Shown here in pieces: positions 35,091-44,839 of a DNA stretch of 64,000 nucleotides. This DNA comes from Kuschelorhynchus macadamiae (taxonomy: Eukaryota > Arthropoda > Insecta > Coleoptera > Curculionidae). The position numbers and the translations under genes were made by a program. The notes beneath the pieces are model-generated. The model was not told the DNA's origin and ran no database searches. It saw nothing but the letters and a program-made list of their open reading frames with translations. Within the stretch, counting starts at the first letter, position 1. Each line of letters begins with the position of its first letter. Where the stretch lies: NCBI GenBank assembly GCA_030620095.1, contig JAUTXW010000136.1, positions 248,001 to 312,000 on the forward strand. Direction: 5' to 3'.

Positions 35091-35272
35091 TAATAAAAAT
35101 AAATTGTTTGTTTCCTGAATGTAAATAGCTAGTCCAAATTAAAATATCAACTAATTTTCCGGATCGATAAAGCATCGATACTCTGGGTATCGATTTTTCG
35201 ACAACCAATATTGCGCTGAATCGATATTTTCCATTACGATCCGGATCGATCTCTAACATCCCTACTAAAATT

Positions 35273-35345
35273 TGCTTAAGCAAAAACACAAACCATATCG
35301 CGCATTTTACTGTTAGAAAAATGATTATGTCGTGGCATTTTATGA
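35273..35345 (-). pseudogene. Mariner transposase N-terminus beyond the hAT insertion
   Basis: On the minus strand MPRHNHFSNSKMRDMVCVFA then QANF leads into the hAT boundary. This is the start of the transposase continuing at 32333 (KMRDMVxVxGxxxG is the usual start of this family). Confidence 0.75.
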
Positions 35346-36128
35346 TTACTAGCTAGTACGTTTGCACAAGTAATAAGTAACACGCACGCAAAATAGCCAA
35401 ATATTTAATGACATGTAAATTTGAAAAATGCTGACACAAGCCTACTTAGAAGAAAATAACAATATCATAAACTTAACACACCGACACAAGCCTCCTTAGA
35501 AAAAAAATTGCGATGTCAGCGGCTAAAGAAAAAGGTAGCAAATCAGTGCCGTTCCTGATGGGGATGCAACACGTACACTCGCACGGGGCGGAACAGGTTA
35601 GGGAGCGGCAAATTTTCAATAACAGAGTTTGCAAATCGTTCAATAATATCAATAGAACAAGATATTTGTAAAAACTTTGATATGTCGGGAAATAATTGAT
35701 ATTACATAAAAAAAAACTCGAAGAATTTCATTTTAGGTTATGTTATGTAATGTGTTTCATATTTAGTCCTATACGTTTTTCATTTATTTTGTTGTTTTTA
35801 TTTATTTTTTTTTGTAAATAGCTGATGTATAAGTAGCTATGTAAGTTTGTGGCTTTTTTCTAATGTAAATATGTTGCTAATAAACTCTGCACAGTAACTG
35901 CTTCTCTATTGTATCTATTATAACTATATAATTAATAACATATAAATTACTTATCCAAGAGATCAAGCAAACCTCAATAAAGTCTTGAGAAAGTTCAACA
36001 CAATGGGCGAAACGTTGACTTCATATGAAAAATTGTGTTTTACTATTAACCTATACCCAAGAAAATAGATTTCCAGATACAAATATAAGGTTAAAGAAAT
36101 GTTGATTTTTAGTCCTTCATGGATTACA
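35346..36128. other. Spacer, with a PLE-associated motif near 35985-36025
   Basis: Mostly AT-rich. Around 35983-36020, GTCTTGAGAAAGTTCAACAC then GGGCGAAACGTTGAC resembles the CTGAAGAAG...GCGAAACG motif at 58039-58066. In both cases it lies about 200 bp past the 3' end of a minus-strand PLE. Confidence 0.45.
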
Positions 36129-36160
36129 ATATATATATATATATATATATATATGAAAAG

Positions 36161-36212
<52 letters not shown>
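36129..36212. repeat. (TA)n array, two blocks
   Basis: Two TA blocks separated by GAAAAGAAC, abutting the 3' end of the PLE. Confidence 0.95.
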
Positions 36213-36216
<4 letters not shown>

Positions 36217-36231
36217 CGCGACGCTTCGTTT

Positions 36232-36985
36232 TCACTCGGGGCCGAAGGTATATCTGCGCAGGCGTTGGTCGTTATTTATGTTTTCCGGATGGTGCTGTTG
36301 TTGTTGCGCTAATTGCGCTAGAGTTTTTGCGATTTTAGATTTGTCGATTATTGTCTTCCATACTGTTGGTAGTTTTAATGATTCGTCCCTTTTAATCAAA
36401 TCACCTTGTTTTTCAATTTCTATGGCTTCTCGGATTATTCTGGTTTTATAATGTTCTATATTGGCAATCTCCCTACACCCATCGAAATGTATTTTATGGC
36501 CGGTTTCCTGATGATGTAGGAATAAAGCTGAGGTTGTTTGTTTATTTCTGATGCTGAGTTTATGCTCTTCCACTCTTGCTGATATTCGCCTGTTAGTTTG
36601 CCCCACGTACAACTTTTCACAGTCCTGACACGGAATACTGTATACTCCGTGGTTTTCCAGTTTGATTTTATCTTTTGGGTTTCCAAGTAGCTTACGTATA
36701 GTTGTTTGTTGCTTGTGTATTGTTTGTATATTGTGTTTCCTAAGACTTCTTCCGATTCTGTCTGTTGTGCCTTTTACATATGGTAAGACTGCTTTCCCGG
36801 TTCATAATTTTTGTTGTTCGTTGTTCGGGAAACCTGTGCGTTAATAGCTTTCTCTATGGTGCGGTTTGTGTAGCCATTTTTCTTTAAAGCACTCTATATA
36901 TATAATATATAATAAGTATGTCATCTACATAACGAATCCATAATTTGGGCTTTAAACTTGCTTTCTTGCTTGCTTCTTCTTGGGT
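36232..36985 (-). pseudogene. Penelope-like element, RT end and GIY-YIG endonuclease
   Basis: From 36950 leftwards, KLWIRYVDDILI carries the catalytic YVDD. The sequence then jumps to ALKKNGYTNRTIEKAI, so the stretch normally between them, including WYRKPT, is deleted. GRSLRKHNIQTIHKQQ, LENHGVYSIPCQDCEK, LYVGQTNRRISARVEEHKLS, ALFLHHQETGHKIHFDGC and REIANIEHYKTRIIREAIEI follow. YxIPC and YVGQTxR...RxxEH are the GIY-YIG endonuclease of canonical PLEs. Frame changes lie near 36610 and 36780. (TA)n flanks the 3' side. Confidence 0.92.
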
Positions 36986-37092
36986 GTAGGGAGATTGCCA
37001 ATATAGAATATTATAAAACCAGAATAATCCGAGAAGTCATAGAAATTGAAAAACAAGGTGATTTGAATAAAAGGGACGAATCAATAAAACTA
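36985..37092 (+). repeat. Inverted copy of the PLE endonuclease tail
   Basis: The + strand reads REIANIEYYKTRIIREVIEI and EKQGDLNKRDESIKLL, the same coding segment that 36388-36480 encodes on the minus strand. It ends in a (TA)n array at 37098. Confidence 0.9.
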
Positions 37093-37093
37093 C

Positions 37094-37097
<4 letters not shown>

Positions 37098-37165
<68 letters not shown>

Positions 37166-37540
37166 CGATTGAGGTGCTTAAACAGGAAACAAATACTAAA
37201 AAGGCTAGAATTTGATGTTTTACGAAGGTACAACAATCTGATAGTGTTTGGGTGTACCATGAAGAATTAGCCTTAAAACATTACGAGAAGCAGGAAATGT
37301 TTGATACCACTAAAGGTAATTTAGAATTTGACTTAAAAGTATATTCAAATAGTCAACAGCACATAATTCGAATCCTTTTCTGTACTGATATACCGATGGT
37401 TCTTCTACATTAAAGGACATTGCGAATAAATACTGTTTTAGTGTTCCAAAAAATATGTTTTAATAAAAATAAATTGTTTGTTTCCTGAATGTAAATAGCT
37501 AGTCCAAATTAAAATATCAACTAAGGATCGATAAAGTATA
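37098..37540 (+). repeat. (TA)n array followed by a direct copy of the hAT 3' region
   Basis: TA repeats at 37098-37165 lead into 37168-37540, which repeats hAT sequence 34787-35175 in the same orientation: IEVLKQETNTKKA, VWVYHEELALKHYEKQEMFD and the non-coding tail AATATCAACTA then GGATCGATAAAG. It has small deletions relative to the original and lacks the hAT terminus. Confidence 0.92.
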
Positions 37541-37553
37541 TATATATATATAT

Positions 37554-37619
<66 letters not shown>
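37540..37619. repeat. (TA)n array
   Basis: About 80 bp of TA (one ACACATA interruption) closing the rearranged block. Confidence 0.95.
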
Positions 37620-37623
<4 letters not shown>

Positions 37624-38849
37624 AATGGGATGAATGTTACCTATACACTATACTACACACAAAAAGTCAAACTCTACAGAATTTTATAATTTAATATATC
37701 TACTATACATTTGTAGTGTATATGTTCCACAGTATGATAGAATACTCATGAATACCCAGCCAAACTACAAAACATATCTTCTAATTTGCTCCTAAAATGC
37801 CTAATATGTATGCAATAACTATCTTGAATATTATTTATTTAAATGCTATAAACAAAAAAAAGATAATTACTGATCTGTAAGTTAGGAATATTTGGTTTAG
37901 TAATTTAAAGATACCAATAAAAAATATATACAATTCTATATTTGTCTGTTTTTTTTAATCTGATCAAAGTTTAAAATATATTAATTAGACTACAAATATA
38001 GTTAGTTCGCTCTGTTAGCAACTCAGCAACAATATTTCATATAAAATAAAAGATCTATTGGTTTCTTCAATAAATCGTTATTACTGTAGATAGAAACTAT
38101 TTTCCTAATCTTACAAATGTATATGATTATATTGTAATCTACAAATACTTATGTAAATGCTATTATTTCCTAATAAATTCCCAACCCACAAACAGAGTTT
38201 TTTATATTTTCACATCCATCTTCAATATTTATAAACGAAAAGACTTATATTAAAATTTTTTCTGTGCTGTCTTTTACACCTATCACAAGAACAAAAAAAC
38301 CCATCAGAAACTTGCAAAACAATTTTGTAAGTTTTTTTATTTTTCTTTTTTCATCTGCTTAGACTAGAAGTTAAACCATTAGTAGAACCATTTTCATTTT
38401 ACTGACATCTGCAATTTTAATATTTCTAATTTTCAAACGAGACTAAATATATTTAGAATCTTAGCGATATTTTTTAAAATTTTGTTTTTGAAGTTTTTTT
38501 TTTCTGACATTTATAACAACTTGTATAAGTTGGAATCAAAATAAAGAATAAAACACTCTTCTACCCAGGTATACCTGAAAACACATCATGACTAATAAAT
38601 TTCAGTACTTAATTTATGCTAAAATTATTTGTCATTATTCATAAAAAGCTATTTGTAATTTTGCAAAAAGGAGTAGAAACAATTATAATAATTGGAACAG
38701 CTAAGCTAATATTTTATGCTAAATGTCCAGTTATGTCCACTGTTCCTATTTTCTTAACAATTTGAGGGAGCAAGGGGTTTCGCCCGCTCAAGGCATCTTT
38801 TGTTTTTTATACAATGGACTAAACGAACTACGAAGCAATTTTATAAACT
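37620..38849. other. Unannotated AT-rich spacer
   Basis: Very AT-rich with no gene or repeat recognised. Confidence 0.4.
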
Positions 38850-39290
38850 TGTTTATTTTCAAATTAAAAAACCGGCTATGGATGGTGATTTTTTGGGATT
38901 ACAAAAATTTGGCCACCATTTTGTTCCGCCATCTTGAATTAGTACCACAGTTTTACTAGTTCATCTCTATATACTACAGTTAGTTGATTCCTACATAATA
39001 CTTGATTTTTGTGCAAAATTTGAGATAAATTCGATAAGCACTTTCTTAGTAATCATTTTTTAACATTTCACTAGGCCGCCATTTTGTTTTGCCATATTTT
39101 ATTTTTAAAATTTGAAGTCAATCGGGTATGTAGTTTTTTAGCTATGCCGCGAACAGACAGACCGACAGACAGACACGAGAAAACATGTGTTTCGTCATCT
39201 AGGAACCCTGAAATGTAAAGATCTGAAAAAATCTCCAAGTGTGATTTTTTCACGATTACAGTACTTCCATTTTATGAGGGAAGTTAAAAA
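38850..39290 (-). repeat. TGGCGGC-family repeat, reverse orientation
   Basis: Contains GGCCACCATTTTGTTCCGCC, ATCTTGAATTAGTACCACAG, AGGCCGCCATTTTG, GCTATGCCGCGAACAGACAG, ACCGACAGACAGACAC and CACGATTACAG, then a GAGGGAAGTTAAAAAAAGG edge. Confidence 0.88.
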
Positions 39291-39989
39291 AAGGAAATCA
39301 GGAAAGCACCAAAATCAAAAGAAAACACGTATTTAAATACTTTTAGTCTGATTGAATGTAGTTTTCTAGAGATCCAAAGAGAAAAATATAACCAAGCATG
39401 TGAGAAGGAGAACTCTAAAGGCCCGAGTCTGCAACCCCAAAGACCCCCACCCCTTAATCCTACACTAACTAGAACAGATTAGTAATATGAATTGTAATAA
39501 CTTTCCAATCATGTTATTCTAATTTGCATTCATGAACTGAAGCCGAAATTACCAAACTTTATTAGTGTAGGTCTCTACAAGTCACTGTCAGGTAGTCGTT
39601 TAACAATACGTATGTATATTTGTTCATGACTAATATTTAAATGGTAATTGGTTCTCGAAAAGTGGCACACATGAAAGTGAATCAATTGCGGGATTTCCAT
39701 ACATATTCAATTAAAGATGCTGTAAAACATGCTCGGAACGCTAATGGGATATTAAACATAATCAACATAGAATTTAGCAGTAAAATTCTGAAGTTATTCT
39801 TGTCATATCTTCGGGGAACTGAGTATTTAAAATCGCCGAAGTCATATAAATCAGTATTGAATTTTTCTTTTATCTGTTATTTTCATTTTATAGTATTACA
39901 TTTTATACAAATGCAAATACAAATAGTGTATGGTTATGAATGTTTTTCTTTTATTAGGAATAGTGAAAGGTCAACCAATTTAGCTACAC
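39291..39989. other. Spacer with an unassigned reading frame
   Basis: A frame at 39641-40102 starts MVIGSRKVAHMKVNQLRDFH and runs into the next TGGCGGC repeat. The first 60 residues have ordinary composition but match nothing I recognise. A few phrases (IKDAVKHARNANGI) look protein-like. Confidence 0.35.
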
Positions 39990-40584
39990 ATAGTCATTTA
40001 ATCACACATATATACTGTTCTTACAAGCATTTTGTTCCACCATATTGGATTCCTACTAATATTTTACCAGTTTCTACCTCCCACACCTATTTTTGGGCAT
40101 AAGTTAAAAAAATCTGATGAGCAGTTTCTAAGCTATGCCGCGAACTGACAGACATAGAGACAAACCGACAGACGGATTGACGGAATTGATAAAACACTTT
40201 TGGCATCTAGGGACGCTAAAACCTGAAGATATGTAAAATATGAGTGGGTGATTTTTCTCATGTTTACAATTATTTTATTTGGCCGCCATTTTGTTCCGCA
40301 ATCTTGAATTAGTACTACAGTTTTACTAGTTCAACTCTGTACCACATATACTGGCACACAATGAAATCAATCTATGAAGAGTTTTATTCATGCTGAATTT
40401 TTAAATATTTTATTAAGCCGCCATTTTGTTCCACCATCTTGGATTCATACCAAAATTTTACCAGTTAATTTCTACATAATACTTGGTTTTTGTGCAAATT
40501 TTGAGATAAATTGGATTTTTACCAAAATATTACCAGGTCATCCCCATATGACTCTTCATTTTTAATTACAATTCAAAATCAATC
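39990..40584 (-). repeat. TGGCGGC-family repeat, reverse orientation
   Basis: GTTCCACCATATTGGATTCC, AGCTATGCCGCGAACTGACA, TTGGCCGCCATTTTGTTCCG, AAGCCGCCATTTTGTTCCAC and ACCAAAATATTACCAGGTCA are all members of the family phrases. Confidence 0.88.
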
Positions 40585-41650
40585 GGTCTGCAAAATTTCG
40601 TTAACTTTAAGGTAATGGAAAAAGATCAAGCATTTTTAAAGATACATTAATTTTTAACTCCGCCCCGGTCGTTTGACACTCCACCTAGCGAAATACCATA
40701 TATTAAGGGTATATTGGCCCACCAATTAAAAAAAGGTGTTAAATTTGAAGTTAAAGTAAAAAATTTGCATTTTAAAAATAAATAAATATTTTCTCCGCCC
40801 CTGTCTTTTGCCACTCCACCTAGCAAATGACCATATATTAAGTGTATATTTTTCCATGGGTATGCAGAATTTCGTTAATTCTCAAGTTAAGGTAAGAAAG
40901 ATATTACATTTTTAAAAACAAAGTCATTTTTTTCTCCGCCCCTGTCGTCTGCCACCCCACCTAGGAAGAGACCATATATTAAGTTTATATTACTCTCCTG
41001 TCTCCGAAATTTCATTATTTTTGAGGTAATAATAAAAAAAATATTGAATTCTTAAAAATACATTAATTTTTTACTCCGCCACTGTCCTTTGCCACCCCAC
41101 CTAGCGTAAGACAATATATTAAGGCTATATTGATGCATCCATTAAAAAAAGCGTTATCTTTCAAGTTAAAGTAAAAATGATATTGCATTTTAAAAAATAA
41201 ATTAATTTTTTCTTCGCCTCTGTCATTTGCCAACCTACCTAGAATAATATCATATATTAAGTATATATTACTTCATCTGTCTGCAGAATTTCGTTAAATT
41301 TCAAGCTAAGTTAAGAAAGACATAGACTTTTAAAAAATAAATTGATTTTTAACTCCGCCCCTGTCGTTTGAAACCCCTATAAGAAAAGAACATATATGGA
41401 GGGTATATTACTCCATCTGCCTGCAGAATTGCGTTTAATTTCAAGTTAAGGTAAGAAAGACATTCATTTTTTAAAAATAACTTAATTGTTTACCCCTCCC
41501 CTGCCGTTTGCCACCCCCTAGGAAAATACCATGTTTTAGGTGTATATTATTCAATCTGCCTGCAAAATTTCGTTAAATTTGAAGCAATAATAAAAAACAT
41601 ATTGCATTTTTAGAAATAAATGATTTTTTTACTACGTCATTGATAGGGTT
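40585..41650. repeat. 139-bp tandem repeat array, about 8 units
   Basis: The core phrase CTCCGCCCCTGTCGTTTGCC, CACCTAG, then CCATATATTAAG recurs at about 40658, 40793, 40934, 41074, 41212, 41353, 41493 and 41632. The spacing is 135-141 bp. Units also share GCAGAATTTCGTTAA and a TTTTTAAAAATA stretch. The last unit is the most diverged. No coding sequence. Confidence 0.93.
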
Positions 41651-41744
41651 GCCCACTATAAATTTCCATAATCCAGGACAGATCAGTCAAAATCTGTAAA
41701 ACATCTAGGACACAGGTTAACAAAGAACGGCACCAAATTATATA

Positions 41745-42296
41745 AATATTGTATCAATTTTAAACAAAATAAACGTGATATATAATATTTTAATTGAGTA
41801 AAAAAAAAATTGACACTCACTTATACCACTACAACCGCATTTCAATTTGCAACTAAGTTCCTATAAAGTTGTATAAAGGGACTATACTATAACAAAGTAT
41901 GTACCTTATCTTTTACCTCCTAGGTATTAGCACTGTATAGATAGGTGGCAGATACTAACTATACAAATTAAATTATTATAAAGGAACAAATAAAACTTTG
42001 GTTTAGTATAGTCCTAATAATTAATGTGTCTACTTTTTTCATATTTTATTAGTTTTAAACAAAATAAACATAACAAATAATATTTCTAGTGAGTAAAAAA
42101 AATTTAAATTTTGAATATCACTTAACACATTGCATTGCAACAAAGTTACTATAAAATATATCTAACTTAGGTATTAGCTCGAAGTGCAAAGCAGATAATA
42201 AAAACTAAAGCAAACATATATTATGAAGGGACAAATAATATTTTGGTGTAGTAGAGGCATTATCATCGATAATGTGTCAGCTTATTTTATATTTCA
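41745..42296. repeat. About 294-bp direct repeat, two units plus one beyond the Helitron
   Basis: TTTTAAACAAAATAAACG at 41757, the TTTTAAACAAAATAAACA phrase at 42051 and the TTTTAAACAAAATAAACC phrase at about 43842 begin similar units (GAGTAAAAAAAA, CACTTA, GCAACTAAGTT, TAGGTATTA). A Helitron splits the second and third. Confidence 0.8.
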
Positions 42297-42419
42297 CTAG
42301 CGGGTACCCGCAACTTCGTTCGCGTATATGACTATAATGAAAGAGACGTAAAGAGGTACTTAAAATGTAAAATAGCCAAGCAACTCCGCGAACTTACTCT
42401 AGAGCATGCGACATAGAGT

Positions 42420-42950
42420 TAGCCATGGGAAAAACAATCGTAGCGCAAGTCTACTCCAGCTGTACTTAAGGATTGCCCTTGAGCTTTCTTAATTATCATG
42501 GCGAAACAAAGTTTTAAAGGAAACTGTACACGTTTAAACTGAAAAGGATAGTCTGACGGAATTATTAGGATACGTGGTATAAAAACTGTTTCTCCCATAC
42601 CAGGGCCAGAAATAATAGCAGACTCTATTACATTGTTTTGTAATGTTTTAACCTCTAACCGAGTTCCATTACACAATCTTGGTGGTTTTAAATTTCGAAT
42701 AAGCATCACTGGTGCCCCCACTTTTAAAGTTAACTCATGAGGAGGGATTCCTGAAGGGTTTAGAGAGTGTAGAAACTCGACAGGATAATTACCCGCATTT
42801 TCTTGGTCTATAACTACATCTATTGAGTAGAATGTTAATTGTAGCAGCAATTTTCTCCAATAAAGCTAGATTTATTTCATCCGCTGTGCTATTTTTTGGA
42901 GTTAATATAGCTCGTTCTTTAAACCGAGAAGCGGTTTTTTTTTGACAACT
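42420..42950 (-). pseudogene. Helitron helicase, C-terminal remnant
   Basis: On the minus strand ERAILTPKNSTADEINLALL, YPVEFLHSLNPSGIPPHELT, LKVGAPVMLIRNLKPPRLCN, GTRLEVKTLQNNVIESAI, ETVFIPRILIIPSDYPFQFK and FPLKLCFAMIIKKAQGQSLS make up the last motifs of the Pif1-like helicase of RepHel proteins. The family continues with the YVACSR motif, which is lost here. A frameshift near 42840 splits it. Rep nuclease and most of the helicase are absent, so the element is non-autonomous. Confidence 0.92.
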
Positions 42951-42978
42951 TTTGAGTCCATTATAAACATTTAAGGGG

Positions 42979-43720
42979 CAGTTTCATCCCCTTGGAAACT
43001 AAGTTTCGGAGAATCCGTTCTTATCGAACCTCTGCACTCTAAAATCAAGCTGTTTGCACAAGCTAAGCTTTCTACGGCAAAGGGCTTGAAAAAGATCGCA
43101 AAAAAATAATCAATGACCCGATTTTTTCAAAAACCCTGTATAAATTTATAAAAAATCTTTAAATATGTAATAAAATAAATTAAAATGTGTTCAAGTGTTT
43201 TTCCGAATAACTAATTGTTTTTTAAATAAAAAACATAATATAATAGGGGTGGTTTCAGCCCCTTGGACACCCTGTCTCGGTTTTTAAAAAATTTTAAAAT
43301 ATGTAAAAAAATAAAATATAAAGCATACTATGTTCAAGCGTTTTCCGAATAAATAACGGTTTTTTAAATAAAATATATTTTAATATTTAAGGGATGGTTT
43401 TACCCCCTTTGGACACATTGTATTAATGTTTTAAAAATCCGAAAATATGTAAAAAAATAAATTAAAAAACACGTGTTGAAGCGTTTTCTCGAAAAACTAA
43501 CCGGTTTTTAAATAAAAAATATTGTAATTCTTAAGTGGTGGTTTCAGACCTTTAAACACCCTGTATTAATTTTTAAAAAATCCAAAAATATGTAAAAAAT
43601 AAATTAAAAACACGTGCTCAAGCGTTTTTCCGAAAAACTGACCGTTTTTTAAATAAACAATATTGTAATATTAAAGAGGTGGTTTCACCCCCTTGGAAAT
43701 CCCTTCTTATCGAACCTCTA
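42979..43720. repeat. About 143-bp tandem repeats within the Helitron
   Basis: GGTGGTTTCA-CCCCTTGGA recurs at about 43251, 43396, 43540 and 43681 (spacing 141-145 bp), with an outlying unit at 42979. Shared parts are CACCCTGTATTAATTTTTAA, AAATATGTAAAAAA, CAAGCGTTTTTCCGAA and CGTTTTTTAAATAAA. Confidence 0.88.
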
Positions 43721-43832
43721 CACCCTAAAATCAACCTGTATGCCAAAACTCAGCCTTTTACCTCAAGCGGTTTGAGCCTGAGCGTGATCAGTGAGTCAGT
43801 CAACTAAGTCTTTTATATATTAGTATAGAAGA

Positions 43833-44839
43833 TTATTAGTTTTAAACAAAATAAACCTAATAAATAATATTTTCAATAAGCAAAGAAAAAAAGAAAATTT
43901 GAAAATTACTTAACACACAACTAATTTATAATAAATTATCTACCTTTTACTTCATACTTCTTAGATATTACTACCTCACAACTTATTTAGATAAATACAA
44001 ATAGCAGAAACCCAGAAAGTGCCCATTTTCATCATTATTTGGACAGTCGACAGATTGTTTATGTTGTATTGTTTCAGTAAAAATTTAAAATTGTCAAAAT
44101 CCAGAACAAAATGCGTCTATATGTTTATATTATGTCAAAGGTTTATCTGGTCCGGTGTAAAATTTGTTGCTAGCTACAAGGAGCTGGCTTGACGGATATC
44201 GAAAAATCGTAGTATTTCGTAATTCTAAAACCTTCCAGTTTCGAAAACCGTTAATTTTTGATACATCGTATATTATACAAAATATATGCAGAATTTAATG
44301 TAAAATGTAAAAACATTAAAAAATGTGGTATGTTATGTTTCAAAATTAAGGTTGGAACTTAGCTTGCTTTTTTTGAGACACCCTGTATACATTAGAATAT
44401 AATTTCAAAAATAACCGAGATATTTCCATTTAAGGAGTTATCTGAATCACCCTGTACAAGGTTATTGGTTATAAATGTCACCCCCCTCTAACATCTTTAT
44501 TTTTAAAGATAGCAAGCTCATTTTTTTACTGAATTGTAGGGAATCGTCTAATTTTTTTATTGAACTCTTAAAAATGTTTTATTGTTAGGAATTCTCCTTA
44601 GTCCTTCACAAAGTCTTCGGTTTTCACGTACGGCAAGTTTGGCATTATAAGACATTCTGATGCTCACATTAGCAAATTTGAATGAATAATGTCAAAGCCT
44701 ATTATATAATATATAAAATTAGGTGTTATTTTGGAAAAATGATCCAATGGGATTTGACAGCCCTTTAAAATCTCAAATTCAAATTAAATTAATTAATTAC
44801 TTAATTGAAGATACGCAAAACATTTTCAATACAAAAAAT
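43833..44839. other. Spacer with repeat unit 3 and two mariner-type ends
   Basis: After the third 294-bp-type unit (43833 to about 44110), GAGACACCCTGTATACATTA at 44377 and ATCACCCTGTACAAGG at 44448 are isolated mariner-like ends about 80 bp apart. No gene seen. Confidence 0.5.

Larger units (their letters stand above)
32334..35264 (+). mobile_element. hAT element nested in the mariner
   Basis: The left end is TAGGGATGTTTGATACG and the right end, reverse complemented, is TAGGGATGTTAGAGATCG. Flanking 8-mers CAAAAATT (32326-32333) and CTAAAATT (35265-35272) match at 7 of 8 positions, the expected TSD length. Both flanks are mariner transposase coding sequence. Subterminal TATCGATAC/ATCGATA repeats occur at both ends. 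Length is 2931 bp. Confidence 0.9.
42297..43832 (-). mobile_element. Helitron, internally deleted, both ends visible
   Basis: On the minus strand the element starts TCTTCTATACTAATATATAA after an A and ends GCGGGTACCCGCTAG before a T. This fits the rolling-circle rule of 5' TC, 3' CTRR and insertion between A and T without TSD. The 12-bp palindrome GCGGGTACCCGC is the likely 3' hairpin. The flanks join to give the continuous repeat unit seen at 42040-42060, supporting both boundaries. Length is 1536 bp. Confidence 0.88.

Noticed and set aside
40585..41650. CRISPR-like regular spacing
   Set aside because: The repeat unit is about 139 bp with no short constant repeat alternating with unique spacers, and the genome is eukaryotic; it is an ordinary tandem array.
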